A stretch of DNA of 64,000 nt from Mycobacterium sp. 1465703.0 (GCF_001672975.1 NZ_LZKU01000076.1:28680-92679); one strand, 5' to 3'; shown: positions 7,891-18,176, counted from the stretch's first letter. Translations and numbers: made by a program. The notes: generated by a model not told the origin, from the letters alone.

Positions 7891-8895
7891 GTGGAAGTCT
7901 CCTGCGCCTTCGCGACGTCGTCGAATACTCCCGAACATGTCGAGCTGGCCGAGGCGCTCGGCTACACACGGGCCTGGCTCTATGACTCGCCGGCGCTCTA
8001 CCCCGACGTGTGGATGGTGCTGAGCCGGTGCGCCGAACGCACGACTCGCATCGGGCTCGGCCCGGGAGTGCTCGTCCCCAGCCTGCGACACCCAATGGTC
8101 AACGCCGCCGCGATCGCGGAGCTCGCACATCAAGCACCCAACCGCGTGGCCGCCGCGGTCGGCTCGGGGTTCACCGGGCGCTTCACGCTGGGTCAGCGGC
8201 CGATGCCGTGGCGGCGGGTGGCCGAGTACGTCCGCTGCCTCAAGGCGCTGCTGGCAGGGGAATCTGCCGAATGGGACGGCGCGACGATCCGGATGCTTCA
8301 GCTGCCCGGTTTCGGCGCTCAGCGGCCGCTCGATGTGCCCATCTTGATCGGCGCGGACGGCCCCAAGGGGTTGGCGGTTGCGGCCGAACTGGGCGACGGC
8401 GTCTTCTCCGCCGCCGTGCCGCAGCCGGATGCGGTGAGGGCGGCCGACTGGCGAGCGTTGCTGGCGTTCGGCACCGTCCTCGACGACGGTGAGGACCTGA
8501 CGTCGCCGCGAGTGGTCGCCGCCGCCGGACCGGGCGCCGTGGTGCTCTACCACGCGATGTACGAACGGGGCGGCGCGGCGGCGGTGGACGCGCTGCCCGG
8601 CGGACCAGGCTGGCGCGAGGCGATTGAGGCTGTGCCCCAACATGAACGGCATCTCGCCATCCACGCCGGCCATCTCGTCGAGGCGAATCCCCGCGACGCG
8701 CCGCACGTCGCGGAGCTGATCCCGATGGCGAGCTCGATGGCTTTGACGACAACCCGGGCCGAAATGCCCAGCAAGATCGCCGCTTTAGGCGCGCTGGGCG
8801 TCACCGAAGTGGCGTACCAGCCGGCCGGTCCGGACATCGAGCGCGAACTACGTGCATTCGCCTCCGCTGCCGGCCTGCCCGGTGTCGGCAACTAG
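7891..8895 (+). CDS. LLM-class (luciferase-like, probably F420-dependent) oxidoreductase
   Basis: A 334-residue TIM-barrel protein of the luciferase-like superfamily. Seen: an early ELAEALGYTRAWLYDSP block, the RIGLGPGVLVPSLRHP strand-loop that lines the cofactor pocket, AAAVGSGFTGR, and VPILIGADGPKGLAVAAELGDGV, which matches the nitrogen-ring binding loop. Mycobacterial members mostly use F420 rather than FMN; that is inferred from genus knowledge. The GTG start has no strong ribosome-binding site. It is a single gene, divergent from the P450 and followed after 80 bp by a phosphotransferase. Confidence 0.83.
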   Translation: MEVSCAFATSSNTPEHVELAEALGYTRAWLYDSPALYPDVWMVLSRCAERTTRIGLGPGVLVPSLRHPMVNAAAIAELAHQAPNRVAAAVGSGFTGRFTLGQRPMPWRRVAEYVRCLKALLAGESAEWDGATIRMLQLPGFGAQRPLDVPILIGADGPKGLAVAAELGDGVFSAAVPQPDAVRAADWRALLAFGTVLDDGEDLTSPRVVAAAGPGAVVLYHAMYERGGAAAVDALPGGPGWREAIEAVPQHERHLAIHAGHLVEANPRDAPHVAELIPMASSMALTTTRAEMPSKIAALGALGVTEVAYQPAGPDIERELRAFASAAGLPGVGN

Positions 8896-8975
8896 TGCCC
8901 AGGCGTATTAAGTTGGGCGACAAGAGGTCCTGACAAGCAGACGACGACTGCCGCAGAGCGTCGGCCAGGGAAGTA

Positions 8976-10058
8976 ATGTTGCAAACGATGGACGGTGTCG
9001 CAGAACTGGTGCCGGTGCTTCCGGCGCACCGCTTTGATGAGGCCGCCCTCGCACGCTATCTGCGTGAAGGATTGCCCGGCTTCGACGGTCAACTCTGGGT
9101 TCGCCAGTTTCAAGGAGGACAGAGCAACCCGACTTTCTACCTGCAAACCACCGGTGGCGAATACGTCCTTCGCAAGAAGCCACCGGGCAAGTTGCTGCCG
9201 CGGGCACACGATGTGGAGCGCGAACACCGCGTCATGTCGGCCTTGCGGGACACCGATGTGCCGGTCCCGCGCATGCGGCTGCTATGCAACGACGAATCGG
9301 TCATCGGCACAAGCTTTTTCATCATGGATTACGTTCCCGGACGCATCTTCCATGACCCAGCGATGCCTGACAGCACCCCGGCGCATCGCGCGGCGATCTA
9401 CGAGGACCTCGCGCGGGTGCTCGCAGCGCTGCATGGTGTGGACTGGCGTGCCGCAGGACTCGAGGGGTTCGGCCGGCCGGATGGTTATCTGCAGCGTCAG
9501 GTCGCGCTGTGGACACGGCAGTGGCAGGCCGCGCGCGTGGAGGACATGCCGGCGATGGACCTGCTGGCGCAGTGGCTGGCAGAACACCTCCCGCTGGGCG
9601 ACGAGCCGGCGTGCATCGCGCATGGCGACTACCGCTTGGGCAACGTCCTGCTTCATCCGACCGAGCCGCGGATTGTCGCGGTCTTGGACTGGGAGCTGGC
9701 AACCATCGGCCATCCGTTGGCCGACTTGGGCTATACCTGTCTGACTTACCATCTTCCGCCGGCCGTCAGCGGCACCATGGGTGTGGCGGGCGAGGACCTG
9801 ACCGGCACCGGCATACCCGATGAGCAGGCGTTCGTCGCGAGTTACTGTCGGCACGCCGACCGAGAGCCACCTCGTTCGCTCGACGCCTTCATCGTGTTCT
9901 CCATGTTCCGCCTCGCTTCTATCACCGCCGGCGTGTGGCGGCGCGGGCTCGACGGCAATGCAGCCGACTCCCGGGCCAGCGCACCAGGGGTTCGGGACCG
10001 CTACCGCGGCCTGGCGCAGATGGCGTGGGCTTTGGCGCAACAACTGGAGGGCCGGTGA
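8976..10058 (+). CDS. Phosphotransferase of the APH/ACAD10-like family
   Basis: A 360-residue aminoglycoside-phosphotransferase-fold kinase. Seen: an N-lobe with GGEYVLRKKPPGKLLPRAH (catalytic Lys), then EHRVMSAL, the Brenner motif HGDYRLGNVLLHP (catalytic Asp) and the metal-binding VAVLDWELATIGHPLADLGY. This version (W-E-L-A-T-I-G-H-P-x-x-D-L) belongs to the branch that accompanies acyl-CoA dehydrogenases (mammalian ACAD10/11; M. tuberculosis FadE36-like), thought to phosphorylate 4-hydroxyacyl-CoAs. No dehydrogenase gene adjoins here, so its partner is unknown. Antibiotic resistance is unlikely. Confidence 0.85.
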   Translation: MLQTMDGVAELVPVLPAHRFDEAALARYLREGLPGFDGQLWVRQFQGGQSNPTFYLQTTGGEYVLRKKPPGKLLPRAHDVEREHRVMSALRDTDVPVPRMRLLCNDESVIGTSFFIMDYVPGRIFHDPAMPDSTPAHRAAIYEDLARVLAALHGVDWRAAGLEGFGRPDGYLQRQVALWTRQWQAARVEDMPAMDLLAQWLAEHLPLGDEPACIAHGDYRLGNVLLHPTEPRIVAVLDWELATIGHPLADLGYTCLTYHLPPAVSGTMGVAGEDLTGTGIPDEQAFVASYCRHADREPPRSLDAFIVFSMFRLASITAGVWRRGLDGNAADSRASAPGVRDRYRGLAQMAWALAQQLEGR

Positions 10059-10240
10059 GGCTGGCGGCCGGAGCTGCTCATGGTCGTGTCGAACCGGGCT
10101 CCGGCCGCGCTCAGGCGGATGCGGCTTGGTGATGTCTCCGTCATCGCCACGGCGGAATTCCCGGCCCACCAGGCGTTGAAACGGTGTCGAGCCGGACAGC
10201 CGCTTGTGTGGCCCGCAACAGGGGTACTCGGCTGAGCAAG

Positions 10241-12787
10241 ATGACGCAAATGTCCTATCGAAGCTCGGACGAAATCGACCCGTGCGTGCGTGTTTACGGG
10301 GCGCGGGTCCACAATCTGCGGGGTGTCGACGTCGTGGCACCGCGTGACGCGCTGGTCGCGTTCACCGGAATCTCCGGATCCGGCAAATCGTCGCTGGCCT
10401 TCGGGACCATCTATGCCGAGGCGCAGCGCCGCTACTTCGAATCGGTCGCTCCATACGCCCGTCGCCTGCTATTGCCCACCGCCGCACCAAAGGTAGATGA
10501 CGTCACCGGGCTACCGCCGGCCGTCGCACTGCAGCAGCGCCGGGGTTCGGCGACGTCGCGCTCGACGGTCGGCACCGTCACCACGCTGTCGAACCTGCTG
10601 AGGATGCTGTTCTCCCGCGCCGGCACCTACCCGCGTGGGGCCACGGAACGGCTGGACTCCGATGCGTTCTCGCCGAACACCGCGGTGGGAGCGTGTCCCG
10701 AATGTCACGGACTGGGACGAATCCACCGGGTGACCGAGGAGACACTGGTACCAGACCCTTCGCTGACCATCCGTGAAGGCGCGGTTGCCGCATGGCCGGG
10801 CGCCTGGCAGGGCCAAAACCTCCGCGACATCCTCGTCACGTTGGGGTATGACATCGACAAGCCATGGCGCAAACTCCCTAAACAGCAACGCAATTGGATC
10901 CTGTTCACCGACGAACAACCAACAGTCGAAATCGATCCGGGCCAGCATCCCGTGCAGGCCGATTACTATTACAACGGCACGTTCTCCAGCGCCGAACGTC
11001 ATGTCCGCCACACGTTGGCCAACTCCCATAGCGCGATGATGCGCCGCCGCGTACTGCAATTCGTCGACACCGTCGAGTGCCCGGTGTGCGACGGTTCCGG
11101 GTTACGACCGGAGGCGCTGAAGGTGACATTCGCCGGGCGCACCATCGCCGACTACACGGCGATGCCGTTGGCCGACCTCGCTGACGCCTTGCGGCCGACG
11201 GCTTCTCGGACCGATGCCGCTGCCGCGTACGAGTCCACGACATCCGGTGAGCTGACGGAAGTGGCGACCATGATCGCCGCCGACCTCGTCGCGCGCCTGC
11301 AGGTACTCATAGATCTCGGCCTCGGCTATCTCACGCTGAGTCGCCGCACTCCGACCGTTTCACCCGGCGAACTGCAGCGGTTGCGGCTGGCCACTCAACT
11401 GCGCGCCGGCTTGTTCGGCGTGCTCTATGTGTTGGACGAGCCGTCGGCCGGACTGCACCCCGCCGACGCCGAACCGCTACTCGAGGTGCTCGATCGGCTT
11501 CGGCGCGCGGGCAATTCGTTATTCGTGGTCGAGCACGACATGGACGTTGTACGCCGTGCCGACTGGATCGTCGACGTGGGGCCTGGGGCCGGAGAGCTTG
11601 GCGGGGGCGTGCTCTACAGCGGGCCGGTGCCGGGTCTCGCCGACGTCGAAGGGTCGGTCACCCGTCGGTACCTTTTCGACGGGGCCGGGCCACCGCCTCG
11701 TCAACCGCGCACGCAGTCCGGGTGGCTGCGGCTGCGCGGGATCTGCTTCCACAATCTGAGAGACCTCGACGTCGACCTGCCCCTCGGTGTGTACGCCGCG
11801 GTCACCGGAGTGTCCGGTTCGGGCAAGTCGACGCTCGTCGTCAAGGTCCTCGGCGATGTCGTGCACCGCCATCTCGGCACCGGACGAGCAGCCGATCCGG
11901 CCGAATCAGATGACGACGAAACCGACAGTGGGATCGACGATCTCGATCACGACGCGAGTGCCGGTGTGACGGCAGAGGGGGCCGAGGCGATCAACCGGCT
12001 GGTATCCGTCGACCAGCGCCCGATCGGACGCACGCCGCGCTCGACGCTGGCGACCTACACCGGCTTGTTCGACGCCGTGCGTCGTGAATTCGCCGCGACC
12101 CCGAAGGCGCGTCGCCGCGGTTGGACGGCGGGCAGGTTCTCGTTCAACGTGGCCGAAGGTCGCTGCCCCACCTGTCAGGGGGAGGGGTTCGTGTCGGTCG
12201 AATTATTGTTCCTGCCAGGCACATACGCCACATGCCCCGCGTGCAATGGAGCGCGTTACTCCGACGAGACGCTCGAGGTGCGCTATCGCGACCGGACGAT
12301 CGCCGACGTGCTCGCGATGACCGTCGATGAGGCCTCGGAGTTTTTAGCCGACGTCACCAGCGCAGCGCGGAGCCTGACCACGCTTCAAGAGGTCGGACTG
12401 GGGTATCTCCGCCTGGGACAGCCCGCTACGGAGCTGTCGGGTGGCGAGGCGCAGCGGATCAAGCTCGCCGCCGAACTGCAGAGACCGCGACGAGGGCACA
12501 CCCTCTACGTCCTCGACGAGCCGACCACCGGGCTTCACCCCGCCGACGTGGATTTGCTCGACCGTCAGCTGCACCGCCTGGTCGACGCGGGCAATACCGT
12601 CGTGGTGGCCGAACACGAGATGCGGATGGTCGCGGGTGCGGACTGGGTGATCGACCTGGGACCGGGAGCCGGCAGCGACGGCGGTCGGGTCGTTGCGGCG
12701 GGCCCGCCGAGGAAGGTGGCGCGGGCGAAACACAGTCGCACGGCGCCGTATCTGACGAAGCGGTTGGCGCCTTCTGCTACGCCATGA
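10241..12787 (+). CDS. UvrA-like ABC excinuclease paralogue (UvrA2/drug-resistance type)
   Basis: An 848-residue protein from ATG 10241 (preceded by GAGCAAG; a longer frame begins at 10184). It has two ABC ATPase halves. The first Walker A is GISGSGKSS, with signature [11 protein letters not shown] and [13 protein letters not shown]. The second is GVSGSGKST, with signature [12 protein letters not shown] and [13 protein letters not shown]. Zinc-binding CxxC pairs occur in [16 protein letters not shown], and CPTCQGEG plus CPACNGA. It is about 120 residues shorter than canonical UvrA, as in UvrA2/DrrC-like proteins linked to tolerance of DNA-damaging drugs. The first signature has P in place of G. 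No uvrB or uvrC is nearby. Confidence 0.88.
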   Translation: MTQMSYRSSDEIDPCVRVYGARVHNLRGVDVVAPRDALVAFTGISGSGKSSLAFGTIYAEAQRRYFESVAPYARRLLLPTAAPKVDDVTGLPPAVALQQRRGSATSRSTVGTVTTLSNLLRMLFSRAGTYPRGATERLDSDAFSPNTAVGACPECHGLGRIHRVTEETLVPDPSLTIREGAVAAWPGAWQGQNLRDILVTLGYDIDKPWRKLPKQQRNWILFTDEQPTVEIDPGQHPVQADYYYNGTFSSAERHVRHTLANSHSAMMRRRVLQFVDTVECPVCDGSGLRPEALKVTFAGRTIADYTAMPLADLADALRPTASRTDAAAAYESTTSGELTEVATMIAADLVARLQVLIDLGLGYLTLSRRTPTVSPGELQRLRLATQLRAGLFGVLYVLDEPSAGLHPADAEPLLEVLDRLRRAGNSLFVVEHDMDVVRRADWIVDVGPGAGELGGGVLYSGPVPGLADVEGSVTRRYLFDGAGPPPRQPRTQSGWLRLRGICFHNLRDLDVDLPLGVYAAVTGVSGSGKSTLVVKVLGDVVHRHLGTGRAADPAESDDDETDSGIDDLDHDASAGVTAEGAEAINRLVSVDQRPIGRTPRSTLATYTGLFDAVRREFAATPKARRRGWTAGRFSFNVAEGRCPTCQGEGFVSVELLFLPGTYATCPACNGARYSDETLEVRYRDRTIADVLAMTVDEASEFLADVTSAARSLTTLQEVGLGYLRLGQPATELSGGEAQRIKLAAELQRPRRGHTLYVLDEPTTGLHPADVDLLDRQLHRLVDAGNTVVVAEHEMRMVAGADWVIDLGPGAGSDGGRVVAAGPPRKVARAKHSRTAPYLTKRLAPSATP

Positions 12788-12860
12788 GGAGTTTTTTGCG
12801 GCCTCAGCGCCGAGGACATCCCACTTCAAAGCGTATTTTTTCGCTCCGGACGGTTCGCTC

Positions 12861-15551
12861 ATGTGGCATTCTGCTGGGGTGTCCACTGAGCCGGGGGCTG
12901 CTCCCTCGGGGGTAGTGACGTTCTTGTTCACCGACGTTGAGGGTTCGACCCGTCGGTGGGAGACCGACGCCGAGCAAATGCGGGCGGCGCTGGCCGCGCA
13001 CGACAAGGTGGTGCGCTCCGCGATTGAGACGCACGGCGGTTTCATGTTCAAGCACACCGGTGACGGGGTGTGTGCCGCATTCAGCTCGCCGCGCTCTGCG
13101 GTAGCCGCGGCGGTGGCCGCGCAGCGGGCGCTGGAGTTGCCGGTGCGGATGGGCATCGCCACCGGCGAAGCCGAGCTGCGCGACAAGGATTACTTCGGTG
13201 CGGTGCTCAACCGTGCGGCGCGAGTGATGGCGGCCGGCCATGGCGGTCAAATCCTTTTGGCCGAGTCGACGGCAGGCCTGCTCAGCGGGGTAGATCTCGT
13301 CGATCTGGGGCAGCGACGGTTGCGGGACGTACCAACGCCGGTTGGTCTGTTTCAGGTTCGAGCAGCTGGGCTCCAGGATGAGTTTCCGCCGCTGCGGGTG
13401 CTGCAGACCAGCCCGGGAAACCTGCGGCGTGCTGCGACCAGTTTCATCGGGCGCGCGTCCGAACTCGACGAGGTACAAGCCGCGGTCAAGGCGCATCGGC
13501 TGGTGACGTTGACCGGTGTCGGCGGGGTGGGCAAGACCCGGCTGGCGGTAGAGGCCGCATCTCGGCTTGCTGACGAATTCTCCGACGGTGTTTGGCTTTT
13601 CGAGTTGGCCGCGGTCACCGATCCGGCTTCGGTGCCCGACGCGGTGGCGTCGGTGCTCGGCATCGCGCAACGACCCGAGATGAGTGTGAGCGACTCGGTG
13701 GCCGCCGCGTTGGAGGGCAGGCTGCGGCTGTTGATATTCGACAACTGCGAGCACGTGCGTGACGTCGCAGCTGATCTCATCGAGGCGATCCTCGCACGGT
13801 CCGCGACGGTGACGATTATTGCCACCAGCCGCGAAGGGTTGGGCGTCGCCGACGAGCAGTTGTGGCTGGTGCCATCGCTGGGACTTGGCGCGGGAATCGA
13901 CTCTGCCGCGGTGGATTTGTTCGTCGAGCGCGCTCGTAGCGTCGCTTCGGGGTTCTCGATGGCCACCGCCGCTGAGGTGGAGGCGGTCATCGAGATTTGC
14001 CGCCGTCTCGATGGGATCCCGTTGGCCATCGAGCTGGCCGCTTCGCGTCTGCTCTCGATGACGGTCGCCGAGCTGCGGGACCGGCTCGATGACAGATTCC
14101 GGCTGCTGGTGGGATCGCGACGCGCACTCGAACGTCACCAAACCCTGCGCCACGCTGTGGCATGGTCTTACGACCACCTCGATGATGCCGAAAAGTCTTT
14201 ATTGGCGGCGTGTTCGGTGTTCGCCGGGGGCTTCGATCTTCCCGCCGCGTGCGCGGTGGCCGATTGTGGTGACGAACTCGGCACGCTGGACCTGCTGGAT
14301 GCGCTGGTGCGCAAGTCGCTTCTAATCGCAGACCGGACGTCGGACCGCACGCGATTTTCGATGCTGGAGACGATCCGCCAGTTCGCCGAGGACCAACTCG
14401 TCGTTTCCGGTATGGCAGCCGATGTTCGGACCGCGCATGCACGCTACTTCGCCGGCCGGGAAGCCGACATCATGGCGCTGTGGGACAGCCCCCGACAGCG
14501 CGAGGCCTACGCCTGGTTCGCCGTCGAGCTGGCAAACCTGCGCGCGGCTTTTCGGTGGGCAGCCGACAACAGCGACCTAAACACCGCCGCCGCCATCGCC
14601 GTCTACGCGACGTTCTTGGGTTTCCATGTGGAACAGTACGAATCCGTCGCCTGGGCCGAGGAGCTCATCGGACTTGCACGCAAGACCGACCATCCGCGCC
14701 TTGCCCAGCTTTATGTGGTATCCGCGCAGTGCCACGCGGCCGGGCGGGTTGACGACGCCGTCGGCTACCTCGATGCCAGCTACCGGATAACGCAGCGCGG
14801 AGGATTCGACGAGGTTCCGTACGAGCTACAAACTGCGACCGGCATTGTGTACAGCCATGCCGGCCAGTCCTACCGGTGGGCCGACCTGTGCCGCGGCGCG
14901 ATCGCGGCCGAGTTGGGCCCTCTTCCGATCACCCGCGCATGTCTGGTCATGGCGCTGTATTTCATGGGTGAAGGTGACGAGGCGAGGGTGGCCTCGGAAG
15001 GGCTGCTCGACGTGGCCGAAGCCTCGCACAATCCCGTGCAAGCCTGCTTCGCGCTCTTGGCGCATGGCCTCGCCTACCACGACGCGGATACCGTCGCCGC
15101 GTATGACGCCCTACGGCGAGCCTTGACGATCGCCGGGGAGAGCGGCAACCGGCAGCTGGAATCAGCGGCGGCGGTAACGATGTGGATCGTTGCGACTACC
15201 GAAACCAACCCCAACCAATTCTTCGAATACCTAACGGTGGCGATCCGCCACTACGAGGACTCCGGCAGTGTGGCCAACCTGCGAAACCCGTTGGCAGTCC
15301 TCACCTGTCAATTGAACCGCCTTGGGCACCACGAACAGGCCGCGACCATGAGTGGGTTCGCCGCATCCGCCTTCACGCTTGCCAGCTATCCCAAACTCAA
15401 CACGGCAATCGCCCACCTACGCGACGTCCTCGGCGAGGAAACCTACCAATCACTCGCTCGCCAGGGCGAAGCAATGACCATCGCTGCGGCGGCGGCCTAC
15501 GCATTCGATCAAATCGAAAGGGCCCGCGCGGAACTCGAACACTCTGGCTGA
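12861..15551 (+). CDS. Class III adenylate cyclase-NB-ARC ATPase-TPR regulator
   Basis: An 896-residue protein; GTG 12879 is an equally possible start. An N-terminal cyclase domain (about residues 10-165) carries both metal aspartates (FLFTDVEGST and HTGDGVCAAF), a Lys before the second, and the transition-state N/R pair in YFGAVLNRAARV. An NB-ARC/AAA ATPase follows, with Walker A TGVGGVGKTR near residue 220, LLIFDNCEHV, and IIATSREGL. The remainder is helical and TPR-like. Mycobacteria carry many such cyclase-ATPase proteins, often with a C-terminal LuxR HTH; here no HTH is seen and the end is an AEL-rich helix. It probably links cAMP to a protein partner. Confidence 0.87.
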   Translation: MWHSAGVSTEPGAAPSGVVTFLFTDVEGSTRRWETDAEQMRAALAAHDKVVRSAIETHGGFMFKHTGDGVCAAFSSPRSAVAAAVAAQRALELPVRMGIATGEAELRDKDYFGAVLNRAARVMAAGHGGQILLAESTAGLLSGVDLVDLGQRRLRDVPTPVGLFQVRAAGLQDEFPPLRVLQTSPGNLRRAATSFIGRASELDEVQAAVKAHRLVTLTGVGGVGKTRLAVEAASRLADEFSDGVWLFELAAVTDPASVPDAVASVLGIAQRPEMSVSDSVAAALEGRLRLLIFDNCEHVRDVAADLIEAILARSATVTIIATSREGLGVADEQLWLVPSLGLGAGIDSAAVDLFVERARSVASGFSMATAAEVEAVIEICRRLDGIPLAIELAASRLLSMTVAELRDRLDDRFRLLVGSRRALERHQTLRHAVAWSYDHLDDAEKSLLAACSVFAGGFDLPAACAVADCGDELGTLDLLDALVRKSLLIADRTSDRTRFSMLETIRQFAEDQLVVSGMAADVRTAHARYFAGREADIMALWDSPRQREAYAWFAVELANLRAAFRWAADNSDLNTAAAIAVYATFLGFHVEQYESVAWAEELIGLARKTDHPRLAQLYVVSAQCHAAGRVDDAVGYLDASYRITQRGGFDEVPYELQTATGIVYSHAGQSYRWADLCRGAIAAELGPLPITRACLVMALYFMGEGDEARVASEGLLDVAEASHNPVQACFALLAHGLAYHDADTVAAYDALRRALTIAGESGNRQLESAAAVTMWIVATTETNPNQFFEYLTVAIRHYEDSGSVANLRNPLAVLTCQLNRLGHHEQAATMSGFAASAFTLASYPKLNTAIAHLRDVLGEETYQSLARQGEAMTIAAAAAYAFDQIERARAELEHSG

Positions 15552-15637
15552 GTTGCGCGAGTCGCGTGTCCAGTGGGTTCGAGCCCCGACGTCCGACGTC
15601 AGAGGCTGGATGTTGGAGGGCGCGCTATCGTTTGCGA

Positions 15638-16180
15638 GTGGCCATATCGACTCGTTTGAGCGCGCTGCTTGCGACATTGCTGGCGATTACTGCGGGCACC
15701 ACAGCGCCGCGCGGCATCGCCGACCCGACAACCCAACAGTCGCCGTTCCCGACCGGAAATTCCGGCACCACCATCCATGTCACGGAGTACAGTGCCGCGA
15801 CCGCCGACGTCACGCTCAACAATGCGAACTGGGTCTCGTCCGGTTGCACCGGGGGAGGAGGCTGCAACGTCATCGAGCTCACCATCGTCGGCAAATCCGA
15901 TGCACCCTTCCACTACGGCGAAACCTACATAACCGCCGCCTCTTCGCCGTGGCGGCAAGATCCATATCGCGACATCCAGGGCGGCTCATCGGTGCTTGAT
16001 TACCAGAAGGTCAACAAAACGCCGCCGCTGCGCTCGGGCAGCGTGACCAATGGCCAAACCGCCCACGGATTCATCGGCTACGACAGCACCGTGAAGCAGG
16101 GTGACATTTACATCGAGTTCAATGACCCCGACGCTCCGGCGGCACCCGCTCCATTGGCCGGCTGGAAGGTCCATACCTAG
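15638..16180 (+). CDS. Secreted Ig-like protein, MPT63/DUF1942-like
   Basis: A 180-residue protein from GTG 15638. A clear Sec signal peptide (RLSALLATLLAITAGTTAPRG, cleavage near GIADP) is followed by a beta-rich domain. Layout features include TADVTLNNANWVSSG, NVIELTIVGKSDAP, HGFIGYDSTVKQGDIYIEF and a closing PLAGWKVHT. The order of strands (a W strand, then G-x-T-x-x-G-F-I-x-Y-D, then a C-terminal W-K) resembles the MPT63/DUF1942 group of secreted mycobacterial Ig-fold proteins, though identity looks low. A Cys pair near residues 72 and 78 (SSGCTGGGGC) may form a disulphide. The role is unknown. Confidence 0.65.
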   Translation: MAISTRLSALLATLLAITAGTTAPRGIADPTTQQSPFPTGNSGTTIHVTEYSAATADVTLNNANWVSSGCTGGGGCNVIELTIVGKSDAPFHYGETYITAASSPWRQDPYRDIQGGSSVLDYQKVNKTPPLRSGSVTNGQTAHGFIGYDSTVKQGDIYIEFNDPDAPAAPAPLAGWKVHT

Positions 16181-16285
16181 TGGAAACCCACTGACTATCT
16201 GACATTCGGAAGGCCCTCTGGCGCAGATTGTTGCGAGACTGATCTATGTCCGCTGACGAAGCCCCCGCAATGGTCTGTCAAGCTC

Positions 16286-16690
16286 GTGGATGTGGGGGAG
16301 TTTCTCGGGCCGCCTTGCCCTTGCGGCAGCGGCGCTAGCTATCAAGCGTGTTGCGAGCCGTTGCACCATGGTGAGTTGCACGCCCGATCGGCCGAGGAAT
16401 TGATGCGATCGAGGTATTCGGCATATGCGCACGGTGACGCCGATTATCTATTCCGCACCTGGCACCCGCGTACGCGGCCAACCGACGTCAGCATTGACCC
16501 GTCTATCACCTGGAAAGGCCTAGAGGTCCTCGATACCGTCGCGGGTGGTTCCGCCGACACTCAGGGCGAGGTGGAGTTCAGAGCACTATTCGAGGCTGGG
16601 GGCCGCCCCGGAAGCCTGCATGAACGAAGTCGTTTCGAGCGCCGCGCCGGCCGATGGTTTTACCTCGTCGCCGTCACCGAAGATGAATAG
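16286..16690 (+). CDS. YchJ-family SEC-C motif protein
   Basis: A 134-residue protein with the SEC-C zinc motif CPCGSG-x-x-Y-x-x-CC at residues 11-23. It continues with the YchJ/UPF0225 signature ARSAEELMRSRYSAYAHGD and YLFRTWHP, and then an NTF2-like domain (VEFRALFE, LHERSRFERRAGRWFYL). The zinc motif is like that at the SecA C-terminus. YchJ proteins are widespread but have no firm function. The start is GTG 16286; GTG 16292 is also possible. It is followed by tRNA-Cys on the other strand. Confidence 0.88.
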   Translation: MDVGEFLGPPCPCGSGASYQACCEPLHHGELHARSAEELMRSRYSAYAHGDADYLFRTWHPRTRPTDVSIDPSITWKGLEVLDTVAGGSADTQGEVEFRALFEAGGRPGSLHERSRFERRAGRWFYLVAVTEDE

Positions 16691-16732
16691 CCGCCTCTAG
16701 GGTGACACAGAAGCTGCACCATCTCTTGGTTG

Positions 16733-16803
16733 AGCGAGTGACGGGATTCGAACCCGTGTGTACGGCTTTGCAGGCCGCTGCCTAGCCACTCAGCCACACC
16801 CGC
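16733..16803 (-). tRNA. tRNA-Cys (GCA anticodon)
   Basis: Read on the minus strand, a 7-bp acceptor stem (GCGGGTG with CACTCGC, one G-T pair) encloses a D-arm, then an anticodon arm with CTGCAAA (anticodon GCA), then a T-arm with GGTTCGAATCC. The discriminator base is T, as expected for Cys. The 3' CCA is not encoded. Length is 71 nt. It sits alone between the YchJ gene and the amidase gene. Confidence 0.95.
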
Positions 16804-16918
16804 ACGAATCGCTACCTTGCCAGCCCGAGTCACCGCAGCCCAGTGTTTGCCTCGGCCCGATCATTTCGATTTGCGGCGCTGACGCGCCAAGACCCGATGG
16901 GCGGAACTGCGCGGCCGG

Positions 16919-18136
16919 TCAAACGCGGTTGCGCGCTGGCGAAAACCGCTCAATCTGCACGGGCGGACCGTCGGCAGACGGCGGCGGCACCACTGCAGCG
17001 GCACCGTCAATCACGCTGACGACTGCCCGGCTTCCCCGATCAAAGTTCAGAGTGCCGTGCTGAAAATTCTGGATGACCCAACCGGGCTCGTCCATTTCGG
17101 CGCTGGTCGGTAGCCCCAGCGGGCTGTGCTCGTAGCCCAGGGTGCCCCACCCGGCGTAGATGGCACCCGTGACGGGCTGGGCACCGGTGGCGGGTGACCA
17201 GTACATCGCTCCCTTCTCGAAGACGACGTAGCGCGTGGCTCCCGCCCCTTGCGATTCCGGCGACATCGGCGCGCCCAGCGCACTGTTTAGACCGCCCATC
17301 GCCTGCCAGCGGTCATAGATAGCAGTACCTTGTAGCGACTGCGCCAAGTCCTGGGCGCTGGGGCGTTTGTTGAACCGCGCGGCGGTCTCCCGAATCTGGT
17401 TCATCAGGCCATATCCGATGTGGCCGGGGCAGTCAGTGTCGCCGACGTCGCGGTGGGCAAAAATGCACGGCAGGTTCGCGGCGGCGCCTCGGGGGATGCG
17501 GGTATAGGGGCCGCCGTCCGATGTCAACGCGACACTGCCCTGCGGGTCGATGCCATCCATGGCCAGCCGCCAACCGAGCAAGCGTCCGACGGTACGCACC
17601 TGAATCGCTGTGGGGCCGACCGCATTGAACTCACCGATCATGCACACCGCCCAGGTGTTTCTATTGAACCCGCCAGTGTGGGTGCCCTGAACCGCTCTGG
17701 TCATCCCGCCGAATCGACCCTCGAACACCTGACCGTACTTGTCGACCAGGGCGTTGTAGGCGATGTCCGGCCAGCCCAACGTGCGGGTGTGGTAGTCGTA
17801 GACCGACCGTACGATTGCCGCCGAATCCTGCTGCGCGTAGTCATTTACGGTGGCGGTGTGGTGCACGATGCCGGCCTTGATTCCGTTGTCATACACGGGT
17901 GCTCGGCTGCGCTTCGACTCGTCGGCGCCCCACTGGGCGCGACTGATGATAGTGGGCACCTGTCCGGGCACCTCGACCGCCGCGACCAAAGCCGGCTCTG
18001 CCGCCGCCCTCGGGGCTTGGGCCAGCCCCGATGCGGCGGTGCCCAAACCCAGCATGATAGGTGCGGCCGCAACGTATTTGAGGACATCACGGCGCGAGAC
18101 GCACGGTGACGCTGAGCACCCGCACCAATGAAGCAC
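16919..18136 (-). CDS. Secreted peptidoglycan amidase (PGRP/amidase_2) with C-terminal LGFP-like repeats
   Basis: A 405-residue protein. Near the N-terminus, SRRDVLKYVAAAPIMLGLGTA looks like a twin-arginine signal. The PGRP/amidase domain covers about residues 58-270: IVHHTATVNDY (first zinc His), a second His in IFAHRDVGDTDCPGH, and Cys in the same block, the zinc set of N-acetylmuramoyl-L-alanine amidases. The C-terminal part has LGFP-like cell-wall repeats (LGAPMSPE, VFEKGAMYWSPATGA, LGLPTSAEM, FQHGTLNFDRGS). It resembles Rv3811-type mycobacterial amidases, which cleave peptide stems from glycan strands outside the cell. An alternative GTG start at 18100 would place the twin Arg right at the N-terminus. 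Confidence 0.88.
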   Translation of the reverse strand: MLHWCGCSASPCVSRRDVLKYVAAAPIMLGLGTAASGLAQAPRAAAEPALVAAVEVPGQVPTIISRAQWGADESKRSRAPVYDNGIKAGIVHHTATVNDYAQQDSAAIVRSVYDYHTRTLGWPDIAYNALVDKYGQVFEGRFGGMTRAVQGTHTGGFNRNTWAVCMIGEFNAVGPTAIQVRTVGRLLGWRLAMDGIDPQGSVALTSDGGPYTRIPRGAAANLPCIFAHRDVGDTDCPGHIGYGLMNQIRETAARFNKRPSAQDLAQSLQGTAIYDRWQAMGGLNSALGAPMSPESQGAGATRYVVFEKGAMYWSPATGAQPVTGAIYAGWGTLGYEHSPLGLPTSAEMDEPGWVIQNFQHGTLNFDRGSRAVVSVIDGAAAVVPPPSADGPPVQIERFSPARNRV

Positions 18137-18176
18137 GGCAACACGGTAACTCGCGGTAACAGTATTGCTAAGGCGA

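Noticed and set aside
12804..14177. 457-codon minus-strand open frame opposite the cyclase gene
   Set aside because: Shadow frame caused by high GC. The plus strand has intact cyclase and ATPase motifs; this one has none.
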